Source of the DNA: Gammaproteobacteria bacterium
Lineage (GTDB): Bacteria > Pseudomonadota > Gammaproteobacteria > Ga0077536
Assembly (NCBI GenBank): GCA_021773835.1
Contig: JAJFJQ010000057.1
Coordinates: forward strand, 186,001-250,000
Reading direction: 5' to 3'
Length of the DNA: 64,000 nucleotides
Of the stretch, positions 29,572 to 38,584 are shown in pieces. Numbering within the stretch: position 1 is the first letter of the stretch; each line of letters opens with the position of its first letter. The notes beneath the pieces were generated by a model, which did not search any database, was not told where the DNA came from, and saw only the letters and a list, made by a program, of their open reading frames with translations. The position numbers and the translations under genes are program-made.

Positions 29572-30027
29572 TCACGGCCACTGCGGTTCGAGTCGGGCGC
29601 GCTCGACAAGCTTGTACGGCACATCAAATTTTTCCTCTCCAATACAAATTGTCACGAATTCGTCTGTCGCGTCGACTAATTTACCCGACAGTCGACGCCT
29701 ACCATTGACCAATGCTCGTAACCGGACGCGAACCTCAGCACCGATGTATGCGCGGTAATGTTCGGGCGTAAATAGCGGCCGGTCCAACCCTGGTGAGGAC
29801 ACTTCGAGCGTGTACTCGCCGCCAATAGCCTGTTCAACATCCAGAAAATCACTAACCTGCCGAGAGACCGCTACGCAATCCTCGACTGCAATACCATGCT
29901 CGCTATCTATATACAGCCGCACAATCGACCCATCTGCCGTACGCTGCTGTTCAACGCCAAGCAGCGCATAACCTAGACCTTCGACCGTCGGGGTCAATAA
30001 TCCGGTAAGTCCATCTTGTACGGCCAC
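29572..30027 (-). CDS. rimP: Ribosome maturation factor RimP
   Basis: RimP is needed for early 30S assembly. The 151-residue protein has the typical LRLYIDSE-type strand (here VRLYIDSEHGIAVEDC) and the EVSSPGLDRPLFTPEHY signature. The start codon is GTG at 30027, supported by GGAG seven bases upstream. It is the first protein gene after the initiator tRNA. Confidence 0.95.
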   Translation of the reverse strand: MAVQDGLTGLLTPTVEGLGYALLGVEQQRTADGSIVRLYIDSEHGIAVEDCVAVSRQVSDFLDVEQAIGGEYTLEVSSPGLDRPLFTPEHYRAYIGAEVRVRLRALVNGRRRLSGKLVDATDEFVTICIGEEKFDVPYKLVERARLEPQWP

Positions 30028-30044
30028 CCCAATACTCCAAAAGC

Positions 30045-30067
30045 AAAAAGCCCCGCTTACCCGGGGC
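30045..30067 (-). terminator. Terminator between initiator tRNA and rimP
   Basis: Reading leftward, GCCCCG (30067-30062) and CGGGGC (30055-30050) form a 6-bp stem with a 6-base loop, followed by TTTTT. It probably trims most transcripts after the tRNA and lets some polymerase continue into rimP-nusA, as in the metY operon of relatives. Confidence 0.8.
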
Positions 30068-30082
30068 CTTTATCGAAAATAC

Positions 30083-30159
30083 TGGTAGCGGGGGCAGGAT
30101 TTGAACCTGCGACCTTCGGGTTATGAGCCCGACGAGCTGCCAGACTGCTCCACCCCGCA
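30083..30159 (-). tRNA. metY: Initiator tRNA-fMet (CAU)
   Basis: The 77-base cloverleaf includes an encoded CCA. The anticodon loop CTCATAA is flanked by three G-C pairs (GGG...CCC), the hallmark of initiator tRNAs, and the T loop is TTCAAAT. Positions 1 and 72 do not pair, as required for formylation. They read as U and U rather than the usual C and A. The location directly before rimP-nusA-infB matches metY of Escherichia coli. Confidence 0.96.
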
Positions 30160-30174
30160 ATTGAGCAATCGGTG

Positions 30175-30203
30175 ATGTTAATGATTACCTGTTGTTTTTT
30201 CAA
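30175..30203 (-). promoter_or_regulatory. Sigma-70 promoter of the metY-rimP-nusA operon
   Basis: Reading leftward, a -35 box TTGAAA (30203-30198) lies 17 bases from a -10 box TAACAT (30180-30175). The -10 box ends about 15 bases before the mature tRNA 5' end. The -35 box matches consensus at 5 of 6 positions and the -10 box at 4 of 6. Confidence 0.65.
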
Positions 30204-30746
30204 GCGAGATGGTGCTATCGGACACCGTAAAGCTACCCAAAGGCACGATTATTTTTGCCACGTCTTCAATACCATAAGCCATATCCCTAAGGTCGCATGG
30301 CGCTACGCGGTCACAATTTGTGCGCCACAGCAGAGGTACGGGCAATTTCAGCTATAACGATCCTACATTCTCGCGGGTCTGCCCACGCTAGTCTTGCCCA
30401 AGGCAAATCGTCATAACGCAAGTCGACTGCGAAACATTTGTATGCCGCAACTTCGCCTCGCCTAAGTCGCCGAGGTCGTACAGGCTTCTTACAGTGCGGG
30501 ACGCTGGGGTACCTTGGTAGGCTCGATAATCGTGTAATCAATCCGGCGGACGGCGTGCCGCAAGGTTCAAGACCATGCGATCTGCCCTGGCGACGCAGCT
30601 CATCTCACGCACGGCAGCCTTACCCACGATCACGCTTGCGCAGCGCCGGCGAGAAGGTCGCAGTGGACGAATCGCCCGAGTCCTAGGCTCGATCAATCGG
30701 TCGTGCCGGCCCTTCAGTTTCGACCGCCAGCGCCGCTTAACTACAA
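30204..30746. other. Non-coding stretch upstream of the FliK-like gene
   Basis: These 543 bases hold no open frame with a credible start or family similarity. No tRNA or strong terminator is visible. It should contain the promoter of the fliK-like gene. It might be the remains of a lost gene, but I see no recognisable fragment. Confidence 0.5.
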
Positions 30747-31970
30747 ATGCACGTCGACCTTTCCGCAATTAAGCTTGCCCCAGCAAGTGCTAGCCCATCG
30801 GCGCTTCGACATTGGGCCTTGGGCCAATTGCTCGATGCGACCGTCATCGGGCGAGATAGCAATGACGCCATTCGACTCAGGGTCTCTGGTACAACCGTTA
30901 GTGCAGCGACCAAGCTGCCGCTTCAGGCCGGTCAAAACCTGAAACTCAAGGTCACGCAATTGAAGCCTATTGTTACGCTTAGTGTCGACAACCCAGCGCC
31001 CGCAGTCGAAAAAAATCTGGTCCGTGCCGCTATCAACCGGACGCTGCCGATACAACGACCAATTGATCCATTGCTTACTGAACTCGATTTCGTCCGAAAA
31101 TCACTGAATTCTAAAATCAGACACAGTGCTCCCTCCAGTGGGATCCCACCGGCCGTGGCGCAGGCAGCGCAAAAGATATTGCAGACGATTCCAACGTGGC
31201 AGGAACTACGCGACGCCAATCGACTGCCCGAATTGTTGCGCCGTGCCGGTATATTTTCTGAGGCCGGTACGAAACATGCCATATCCAATAAGCAATCACC
31301 GTTCCCGGAGAATGATCTAAAATGGCAATTGCTGCGTTTGCGAGGAACGATCCGGGAGTCAGGCCAAGCGGCGCCCTTAAAATCGTCAACCCGAGAACAG
31401 GTATCACGCCCAAGTCCGCATCCCGCAAAATCTCAATTACCAGCAATCATACCGACGGTCTCACCGGCCGCAAAAAACCAAAGTGAAGCACTTTCTCCAG
31501 TCGACTCACCGCCATTGCGGAAGCTATCGCAGCTCGTCGACGGCGTGATCGCGAAAATTGAAACCAATCAGCTTAAAGCCGTTAGTGCCCTATTGAACGG
31601 AGAATCCCAATTGGTGTTGGACCTCCCAATCGCATTTGAAGATGGCCCCAGAGTTGTTCAGTTCAAGATTGCCCAAGAACAACATAATCAAACGGACGAC
31701 CAACCCACCACTACGACGGTAGTCTTGCAAGTTCCGATTGACGCAAGCGCAACGCTTCAAGCGGTTGTGTCAATCGTCGCCGATACGGTGTCCATTCGTC
31801 TGTGGTCGAACGACGACCAGATCCGCGAATCGATCGCAAGTAGGCGCGGCTCGCTGGTCGATCGCATGCAGGGAAACGGCATTGAAAAGGTCACGGTCAC
31901 TGTCGGTGAGATAACGCCAATCGATGATTGGGGCAGTGGGTTCGACCAGCTCGTAGACGATACCGCATGA
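30747..31970 (+). CDS. FliK-like flagellar hook-length control protein
   Basis: The 407-residue protein ends in a FliK C-terminal-type domain (about 275-400), with LDLPIAFEDGPRVVQFKI and VTVTVGEITP. A low-complexity proline/serine linker precedes it (about 215-260). The N-terminal third has the beta-rich VSGTTVSAATKLPLQAGQ segment seen in FliK-like proteins. FliK measures hook length and switches the export gate. The next gene encodes the matching FlhB C-domain and overlaps in ATGA. No other flagellar gene is in the window. Confidence 0.7.
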   Translation: MHVDLSAIKLAPASASPSALRHWALGQLLDATVIGRDSNDAIRLRVSGTTVSAATKLPLQAGQNLKLKVTQLKPIVTLSVDNPAPAVEKNLVRAAINRTLPIQRPIDPLLTELDFVRKSLNSKIRHSAPSSGIPPAVAQAAQKILQTIPTWQELRDANRLPELLRRAGIFSEAGTKHAISNKQSPFPENDLKWQLLRLRGTIRESGQAAPLKSSTREQVSRPSPHPAKSQLPAIIPTVSPAAKNQSEALSPVDSPPLRKLSQLVDGVIAKIETNQLKAVSALLNGESQLVLDLPIAFEDGPRVVQFKIAQEQHNQTDDQPTTTTVVLQVPIDASATLQAVVSIVADTVSIRLWSNDDQIRESIASRRGSLVDRMQGNGIEKVTVTVGEITPIDDWGSGFDQLVDDTA

Positions 31971-32254
31971 GTTTAGAGACCGAAAAAGGACAATCCTTAG
32001 ATCTCGCCGTTGCGCTTAAATGGGACGGTAACGGCGCGCCTCGAGTTACCGCCAAAGGGCGAGGTGCTACCGCGGAGCGGATCCTCGAATTAGCACATGA
32101 CCACAAAGTCCCCCTACAGCACGAACAAGAACTTGTTGAGTTACTATTGCTCGTCGATCTCGATAGCGAAATTCCGCAATCGTTATATGTCGCGGTAGCA
32201 GAGATAATTGCATTTGCGTATTCGCTCGGTGACCGCACCTCGACGAATCCTTAA
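31967..32254 (+). CDS. Stand-alone FlhB C-terminal-domain protein (EscU/YscU/HrcU family)
   Basis: The 95-residue protein matches only the cytoplasmic domain of FlhB, the export-specificity switch. It has VALKWDGNGAPRVTAKG, RILELAHDHKVPLQHEQELVE and the ending IPQSLYVAVAEIIAFAYSL. It lacks the membrane part and the NPTH self-cleavage motif. This corresponds to the FlhB2/FhlB-type proteins that pair with FliK-like genes. The start codon overlaps the stop of the FliK-like gene (ATGA), so the two are coupled. Confidence 0.85.
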   Translation: MSLETEKGQSLDLAVALKWDGNGAPRVTAKGRGATAERILELAHDHKVPLQHEQELVELLLLVDLDSEIPQSLYVAVAEIIAFAYSLGDRTSTNP

Positions 32255-32853
32255 TCTCCACCTACGATTGAGTCATCGTCTAATTTTGATTCTGCCTTTG
32301 CGTAAGCCGCCTGCGCTGCAGCCTCGTCGCCAGCTGCACGTTCGATGTCGGCGATCAGAAACCAATTAGCAGCTGCAACACGCGCTGTCGCACTCGGCAA
32401 CGCATTCGATCGCAGCGCAATACTTTTCGCTTGACCATGATCGTCTTGAACGAAATGGAGCTGCGCAAGCTTATGCCAGGCCCAGGCATCGCCCGGATTG
32501 ATGCGCAATACTCGCTCGATCCCCGCAGTTGCCGCATCGTAATCGCGTCGTTCAATGTCCCCATCGATCGCCGCAAGCAATTGTTGAGTCGCAGCATTTT
32601 TCGGATCGACGTCTGCAGGAATGTGAATTTTCTTCGCGCGGGGAGGCTTTTGTTCCAAGACGCCAACGGCGGCTGAATCGGACTCGGGAACGTCGTTGAT
32701 ATCGCGCCCATCAACTTTGCCGCTCGTAGCTCGGTCGACTATCGGCGCCGGCGGTGATGTTGCGCAGCCAACTATAGTCAAACCAAATATGACGGCAACG
32801 GAAAAACGAGACGCCGATGTTCTCAACGAAACATCTCTCGAACCTTGTCCCAC
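32251..32853 (-). CDS. TPR-containing lipoprotein of unknown function
   Basis: The 200-residue protein has a signal peptide with lipobox IVGC (Cys30), a proline-rich linker and two or three TPR-like helical repeats (residues about 90-195). The segment RVLRINPGDAWAWHKLAQLHF is a clear TPR, here in parts RVLRINPGD and AWHKLAQLHF. The likely start is GTG at 32853, which overlaps the 3' end of mrcB by 31 bases; TTG at 32826 is an alternative. The operon position suggests a role linked to the cell wall. The stop overlaps that of the FlhB-like gene on the opposite strand. Confidence 0.7.
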   Translation of the reverse strand: MGQGSRDVSLRTSASRFSVAVIFGLTIVGCATSPPAPIVDRATSGKVDGRDINDVPESDSAAVGVLEQKPPRAKKIHIPADVDPKNAATQQLLAAIDGDIERRDYDAATAGIERVLRINPGDAWAWHKLAQLHFVQDDHGQAKSIALRSNALPSATARVAAANWFLIADIERAAGDEAAAQAAYAKAESKLDDDSIVGGD

Positions 32854-35141
32854 AATTTTGGCTCGTCCATCTTAATCTCGTCACAGCCTACATGGATCAG
32901 CAATCCATGCGGCAGGGCCAGTGGAATCTGAGTCGCATTACCGCATCCGGCGGGGACAATCGCGTCGCCGGTGGGCGTCACCCAATCCACCTGAAGCTGT
33001 TCAGGACGAGCAAATTGCATAGGTGTGATCCCGATCCGTTGCATTAGTGCAATCCAAATCTTTAGTGCACCGCTTGCGCCTGTCAAGCCTGTTTTACCGT
33101 TGTCATCGCGTCCAACCCATACCACCGACAGTAGATTTCCGCCAAATCCAGCGAACCAACTATCGCGCCCATCGTTACTGGTGCCGGTTTTTCCCGCCAG
33201 CGGTAGCTGCTGAGGCAGCGCCAGCGCGGCGGCCTTTGCCGTTCCTTCGGCAATGACGCCGGTAAGTAAATATTGCAGCAGATAGGCAGGGGCTGCATCG
33301 ATAACCTGCTCAACCCGAGGCCCATAGCGGGTCAAGGTGACGTTTTGCGAATCAGCAACCGCCCGGATCGCGCGTAGCGGAATTCTATATCCATCGTTGG
33401 CAAGCGCCTGATACAGGCTTGCAACCTCCGCTGGACTTAGTTCAATCGCACCAAGTAGTAACGACGGAAAATCTTTTACTTCACGATTTAGTCCTAAATC
33501 TTGCAAACGCCGGATCACCGTACCCACCCCAACTCTTAGGCCAAGGTCAACCGTCGCTAAGTTATATGAGCGGACCAAGGCCTCGCGGAGGGAAACCTTT
33601 CCATGAAATTTGCCGTTGTAATTACTTGGAGACCAAATCGCACCATCTGCACCGGTTAAACTCACCGGCTTGTCATCGAGAGTCGATAATACGTTAAACC
33701 GCTTGGTTTGCTCCAAGGCTGCTAAGTAGACGAACGGTTTTACCAGTGACCCGATTGAACGCTGAGCGTTGAGCGCACGATTGAATCCAGCATTTGAAGT
33801 CTCGCGACCACCGACCAATGCTTTGATCTCCGCCGTTCGAGGATCTATCACAATCGCTGCACTCTGCAAGGATCTGAGATCGATACCGCGGCTATTCTCG
33901 ATCGCTGTCAGCCCGCTACTAGTCATAGATTGGGCGGCGTGTTGGGTATTGAGATCTAAGCTTGTGAATATATTGAGCCCGGCTTGCTGCAAATCAGAAT
34001 CTCGATAGTCACGCTTTAATTGGCTGCGCACAAAATCGATGAACGCGTCATAGCTTTGTGTGTGAAGCGAAGATCGATCACGCACAAACACTGCGCTGGC
34101 GGTTTCGAGCGAATATTCGTCGCTACTGATCAGCCCACGTTTGTGCAGCAAATCCAATACGAGGTCGCGCCGCGCTTTCGCCGCGTCTCGATGTCGAAGT
34201 GGGTTGTATGCGCTAGGTGCCTTTACCATTCCAATCAACATTGCCGACTCTGCAAGGCTGAGTTCTGCTAGTGGCTTTCCGAAATAGAATCGTGCTCCTA
34301 AGCCAAAACCATGAATCGCTCGATTGCCATCTTGACCTAAAAATATTTCATTTACGTAGGATTCGATAATCAAATCTTTACCGTATTGCCGTTCCAGCGA
34401 AATAGCCATGAGCGCTTCGCGAAACTTCCTACCAAACGTTCGCTTATTCGATAGATACATATTTTTGACTAATTGCTGCGTAATCGTGCTCGCGCCTTGC
34501 TCGATTTTGCCTGACTTTAAATTGCTAAATGCGGCTCTCGCGATCCCGACGGGGTCCACACCAAAATGCTGGTGGAACCTACGGTCCTCCACGGCAAGTA
34601 GGATCTGTATAAATCGATCGGGGATTTCCGCGAACGACAACATAACCCGATCTTCGAATTCATCGCGGTGGATACTGCCGATTTCAACGGGCTCTAAACG
34701 CGCCAAAGAAAGCGGCTCTCCGGACTTGCTGTCAATCAGCCTGGCCACGACGCCATTCGAAATGCGGATATCGATGTTTCGCGCCGGTTCGGTACCATCT
34801 GGGAACCGGTACCCCCGAGAATATATTTCGAGGCCTCCTCGATTGCGAACGAATGTACCCGGCGTAACGACTGTTGTGCCACTGCCATACCCAAGTTGTA
34901 GCAATGTGGATTCCAAATAATCCGGATCGAGTCGCACCCCTTGGTACAGTTCTATGGGACTCGCAAATAAGCGCGCCGGAACGGCCCATCGACGCATTGC
35001 AAATGATTGGCCAACTGTATGGTCTAGCCACATCCAATACGCGGCGAAGGCCAAGCACAGCCACAAAGCACCATGACGGAACAGAAATTTAAACCACGCA
35101 ACGTGCTCATTTTGAACTCGCTTTTTTTTCTTACGCGGCAT
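32823..35141 (-). CDS. mrcB: Penicillin-binding protein 1B (bifunctional glycosyltransferase/transpeptidase)
   Basis: PBP1B polymerises and crosslinks peptidoglycan. The 772-residue protein has a basic cytoplasmic tail (MPRKKKKR), one transmembrane helix (about 25-42) and a UB2H-like domain. The GT51 domain has AVEDRRFHQHFGVDP (catalytic Glu) and GASTITQQLVKN. The transpeptidase domain has SIGSLVKPF (SxxK), SYN and KTGTS. The C-terminus is a short variable domain with two Cys. All catalytic motifs are intact. The GT partner LpoB is not evident, but the downstream TPR lipoprotein is a candidate partner. Confidence 0.96.
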   Translation of the reverse strand: MPRKKKKRVQNEHVAWFKFLFRHGALWLCLAFAAYWMWLDHTVGQSFAMRRWAVPARLFASPIELYQGVRLDPDYLESTLLQLGYGSGTTVVTPGTFVRNRGGLEIYSRGYRFPDGTEPARNIDIRISNGVVARLIDSKSGEPLSLARLEPVEIGSIHRDEFEDRVMLSFAEIPDRFIQILLAVEDRRFHQHFGVDPVGIARAAFSNLKSGKIEQGASTITQQLVKNMYLSNKRTFGRKFREALMAISLERQYGKDLIIESYVNEIFLGQDGNRAIHGFGLGARFYFGKPLAELSLAESAMLIGMVKAPSAYNPLRHRDAAKARRDLVLDLLHKRGLISSDEYSLETASAVFVRDRSSLHTQSYDAFIDFVRSQLKRDYRDSDLQQAGLNIFTSLDLNTQHAAQSMTSSGLTAIENSRGIDLRSLQSAAIVIDPRTAEIKALVGGRETSNAGFNRALNAQRSIGSLVKPFVYLAALEQTKRFNVLSTLDDKPVSLTGADGAIWSPSNYNGKFHGKVSLREALVRSYNLATVDLGLRVGVGTVIRRLQDLGLNREVKDFPSLLLGAIELSPAEVASLYQALANDGYRIPLRAIRAVADSQNVTLTRYGPRVEQVIDAAPAYLLQYLLTGVIAEGTAKAAALALPQQLPLAGKTGTSNDGRDSWFAGFGGNLLSVVWVGRDDNGKTGLTGASGALKIWIALMQRIGITPMQFARPEQLQVDWVTPTGDAIVPAGCGNATQIPLALPHGLLIHVGCDEIKMDEPKLWDKVREMFR

Positions 35142-35407
35142 GAACTTTTGTAAAAATATTAATCGCAGCCATTTTTCTAGTACGCATTTGCGAGGTCCAG
35201 GTCACTGCGACTATTCAAGTTGAGTAAGCCCGCGTCATCGAGATCGCTAGGAATTTGCGAGAGTATTTACATTGCTTCGACGGCAACGCATGGACATAGT
35301 CCGTCGATAAAAGTTTTTGAAATCGTCGGTGCCAGTACACGTGGACAGGCGACGGCCGCATTGCGCGAACTGCCGCAAGAAATAATAAGCGTACAGAATT
35401 CTAGAGA

Positions 35408-35440
35408 AATAAAAAGGCCTCGCCCTAATGGGCGAGGCCT
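35408..35440 (-). terminator. Strong terminator of the histone-like gene
   Basis: A perfect 11-bp stem (AGGCCTCGCCC with GGGCGAGGCCT) and a 4-base loop is followed, reading leftward, by TTTTATTT. It lies 286 bases beyond the zero-frame stop of the lysine-rich gene but only 74 beyond the stop of the -1 frame extension. This supports a longer gene product. Confidence 0.9.
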
Positions 35441-35514
35441 GAATGGTTCGACATTGGCTGGGGACCGACGGTCGGAAGGGCTTTACGCCAAATCGTTTCC
35501 ACCTTGTCGCCACT

Positions 35515-35730
35515 CTAGCTACTATGCTTGCGATCGTAATCGCGCTCCCATCTTTTCGCAAACGCGGCAATCGCACGTTGCATCGCATCGCGTTTACGAT
35601 GCTCCGCTCGTCGTTGTCGCGCCGCCTCCTTGCGTGCAGCTATTTTTGCCCTTGCCTCTGCGACTTCGCGCTGCAACCGTGCTTTCTTCTCGCGTTCGGC
35701 TGCTTGCGCTTGAGCCGCATCAGATATTAC
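35515..35730 (-). CDS. -1 frame extension of the lysine-rich protein (71 codons)
   Basis: This frame begins at GTA directly after the A8-G run that ends the lysine-rich ORF and is open for 71 codons to TAG at 35517-35515. It encodes an alanine/arginine/glutamate-rich, probably helical tail (VISDAAQAQAAEREKKAR at the start, RWERDYDRKHSS at the end). It has no start codon near its beginning and no ribosome binding site of its own. The zero frame is interrupted at A AAA AAG TAA, a dnaX-type slippery site, and slipping back one base enters this frame. Product by recoding is inference; an indel is the alternative. Confidence 0.55.
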   Translation of the reverse strand, partial: VISDAAQAQAAEREKKARLQREVAEARAKIAARKEAARQRRAEHRKRDAMQRAIAAFAKRWERDYDRKHSS

Positions 35731-36113
35731 TTTTTTTTGGCGGCCTTTCTTCTCGCCGGCCGTTTTTTGCTTGCCTTTTTTTTGGCAGGCTTTCTCTTGG
35801 CCACTTTTTTCTTCGCGGCTTTCCGTTTGGCCTTTTTCTTGGTCGCTTTCTTCTTGGTAGCTTTCCGCTTAGCTACCTTTTTCTTGGCGGCTTTCTTTTT
35901 AGTCGCCTTCCGCTTGGTTGCCTTCCGCTTGGTTGCCTTCCTCTTCGTTGCTTTCTTCTTGGTAGCCTTACGTTTCGCTACCTTTTTCTTGGCGGCTTTC
36001 TTCTTAGTCGCCTTTCTCTTGGTTGCCTTCTTCTTGACTACTCTCTTTTTAGCAGTCGATTTCTTTCGGCTTGCGGATTTCTTTTTCGCAGCCTTCTTTT
36101 TCGCTTTCGCCAT
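35727..36113 (-). CDS. Lysine-rich histone H1-like DNA-binding protein
   Basis: The 128-residue protein is almost entirely Lys, Ala, Arg and Thr in repeats such as KRKATK and KKAAKKKVAK, and so extremely basic. Such proteins (AlgP, BpH1 and other eukaryotic H1-tail-like proteins in bacteria) bind DNA nonspecifically and condense or regulate chromatin. The DNA contains imperfect tandem repeats of about 15 bases. Only Val, Ser and Pro break the pattern. The C-terminal codons are AAA AAA AAG TAA, see the extension at 35515-35730. The N-terminus MAKAKKKAAKKKSA follows a 260-base AT-rich upstream region. Confidence 0.85.
   Translation of the reverse strand: MAKAKKKAAKKKSASRKKSTAKKRVVKKKATKRKATKKKAAKKKVAKRKATKKKATKRKATKRKATKRKATKKKAAKKKVAKRKATKKKATKKKAKRKAAKKKVAKRKPAKKKASKKRPARRKAAKKK
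35800..36010 (-). repeat. Tandem coding repeats in the lysine-rich gene
   Basis: Units of about 15 bases encoding K-R/K-K-A-T recur with small changes, most regularly near 35905-35950 where the + strand repeats TTGGTTGCCTTCC. Such arrays expand and contract by slippage, so the length may vary between strains. Confidence 0.8.
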
Positions 36114-36376
36114 AACAAAAGCCCCCCTTAAACATTTAGTTGAGATTAAAACGCAACACCACGTTCGTTTATATACATTACAACAACACGTTGTGCAAAC
36201 TATTATAGTACAAATTTCGAATGATCAATCGGATTTGTGTTGTTATCACAACAAACTGTTAACACGATCAAAAACACGACGTGTCGTAATTCGCAAATTT
36301 TTGAAATCGATTACATGCTAACGACGCGACTCATCGCACACATATTTATCGTCAGGTTTGAATTTTTTCTTGAATC

Positions 36377-37042
<666 letters not shown>

Positions 37043-37131
37043 TTAAAATTGACATTTACGTCGCTAACCCGACATAAGATATCGAATCGGTCTCTAACGC
37101 CCAGAATATTAAGCCTAGACCCAATCGCGTA

Positions 37132-37503
37132 ATGAAACTTGATTTCGACCAACATACGATTAATTTGAGTATCACCGCCTACTCTGAAGACGGGATCACC
37201 CTCGGCGGACGCATGCTTACCGCGCCATTTGTCGTTTCGGGAAACGATATTTTACCCGACCTCGTGCCGAATTCTGTATCGGCGATTGAGCCCACCCACA
37301 TTGAACGGATAATGCAACTCGAACCGAGTCTAGTAATTATTGGGACGGGGAGTAAGCAAACGTTTCTCGATGCACGTGTCTTGAAGCCGGCGCTCGATGC
37401 CAACGTTGGTATCGAAGTGATGGGTACCGCCGCCGCTTGTCGTAGTTTTAATGTCCTTGTTGCAGAGAACCGAGCAGTGGTTGGCGTGTTCTACATGCTC
37501 TGA
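37132..37503 (+). CDS. Mth938-like domain protein (DUF498/NDUFAF3 family)
   Basis: The 123-residue single-domain protein has the family pattern FVVSGNDILPD, LVIIGTGSKQTFLD and VMGTAAACRSFNVLVAENR. The human member NDUFAF3 helps assemble complex I; the bacterial role is not established. It is divergent from adk and converges with rpoS. Confidence 0.88.
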   Translation: MKLDFDQHTINLSITAYSEDGITLGGRMLTAPFVVSGNDILPDLVPNSVSAIEPTHIERIMQLEPSLVIIGTGSKQTFLDARVLKPALDANVGIEVMGTAAACRSFNVLVAENRAVVGVFYML

Positions 37504-37514
37504 TTAACCCACGG

Positions 37515-38576
37515 CTACATCTCGGCGAATAGCGCGTCGATTGAAAACCCTTCCCGCTCCAAAATTTGCCGTAGCCTGCGTAACGCCTCGATTTGGATCT
37601 GGCGAACTCTTTCGCGGGTAACCCCAATCTCCTCGCCGACCTGCTCCAACGTAGATATCTCGCGCCCATACAACCCGAATCGTCTCTCTACGACGGCTCG
37701 TTGCTTGTCATTCAACTGTCCCAGCCAAGTATCGATATGCCGTTGGACGTCGTCATCCTGCAATATTAGCGACGGATCCGGATTTTGCTCATCTGGAATA
37801 GTATCGAGCAGCGAACGATCGGAATCACGTTCAGCCGGAACGTCGACGGAGGCAATACGCTCGTTAAGTCCAAGCATCCGCTGCACATCTTCTATCGGCC
37901 GATCCAGCATTTCGGCAACATCTTCGGGGCTCGGCTCGCGGTCGAGCTTCTGCGCCAACTTACGCGCTGCCCGCAAATATATATTAATTTCCTTAACCAC
38001 ATGAATTGGCAATCGAATCGTACGCGTTTGGTTCATCAGCGCACGCTCAATGGTTTGACGGATCCACCAGGTTGCATAGGTTGAAAAACGGAAACCGCGC
38101 TCCGGATCGAACTTTTCAACGGCCCGCATGAGACCAAGGTTGCCTTCTTCAATCAGGTCTAATAGCGCTAAACCCCGATTCATGTAACGACGAGCGATTT
38201 TGACGACCAAACGCAGGTTCGACACGATCATTCGCTTACGCGCCGCCTCGTCACCTTTTAACGAAAGTCGAGCGAAATGAACTTCCTCTTCGGCGGACAA
38301 TAGAGACGAGTATCCTATTTCGCTCAAATACATTCTCGTTGCATCGAGCTCGCCGACGGAAAATTCACTCGCCTTGGACGTTTTAGGTTTGGACTCATCG
38401 GAGCTTACTGAGGCGGCTCCGTCGATTTCCGAAATCGTATCGGACACCTCGCTTGCGGCGTCAAGGTCGCTTGGATCAAGCTCGTCGTCTGGTGGCAGCT
38501 CTTCACCCCCGATCGGAGTGACCTCCGATTTCCCGGTGGTTTTTTTACGTTTCGGTTTTTTACCTGATGGAGCCAT
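37515..38576 (-). CDS. rpoS: RNA polymerase sigma factor RpoS
   Basis: RpoS directs stationary-phase and general stress transcription. The 353-residue protein has an acidic extension of about 75 residues and then [11 protein letters not shown] (region 1.2). Region 2 has [32 protein letters not shown] in parts [18 protein letters not shown] and [11 protein letters not shown]. Region 3 and region 4 with the helix-turn-helix [19 protein letters not shown] follow. It is downstream of nlpD, the order in which nlpD carries the main rpoS promoter in other species. Confidence 0.95.
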   Translation of the reverse strand: MAPSGKKPKRKKTTGKSEVTPIGGEELPPDDELDPSDLDAASEVSDTISEIDGAASVSSDESKPKTSKASEFSVGELDATRMYLSEIGYSSLLSAEEEVHFARLSLKGDEAARKRMIVSNLRLVVKIARRYMNRGLALLDLIEEGNLGLMRAVEKFDPERGFRFSTYATWWIRQTIERALMNQTRTIRLPIHVVKEINIYLRAARKLAQKLDREPSPEDVAEMLDRPIEDVQRMLGLNERIASVDVPAERDSDRSLLDTIPDEQNPDPSLILQDDDVQRHIDTWLGQLNDKQRAVVERRFGLYGREISTLEQVGEEIGVTRERVRQIQIEALRRLRQILEREGFSIDALFAEM

Positions 38577-38584
38577 GCAATGCC

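Noticed and set aside
30204-30746. Gene remnant upstream of the FliK-like gene
   Set aside because: Short open frames exist on both strands, but none has similarity to a known family or a credible start, so no pseudogene is called.
35443-36321. Long plus-strand frame of leucine, phenylalanine and arginine opposite the lysine-rich gene
   Set aside because: It is the mirror of the low-complexity lysine-rich coding sequence on the other strand. The product has no domain, and the histone-like frame explains the base pattern.
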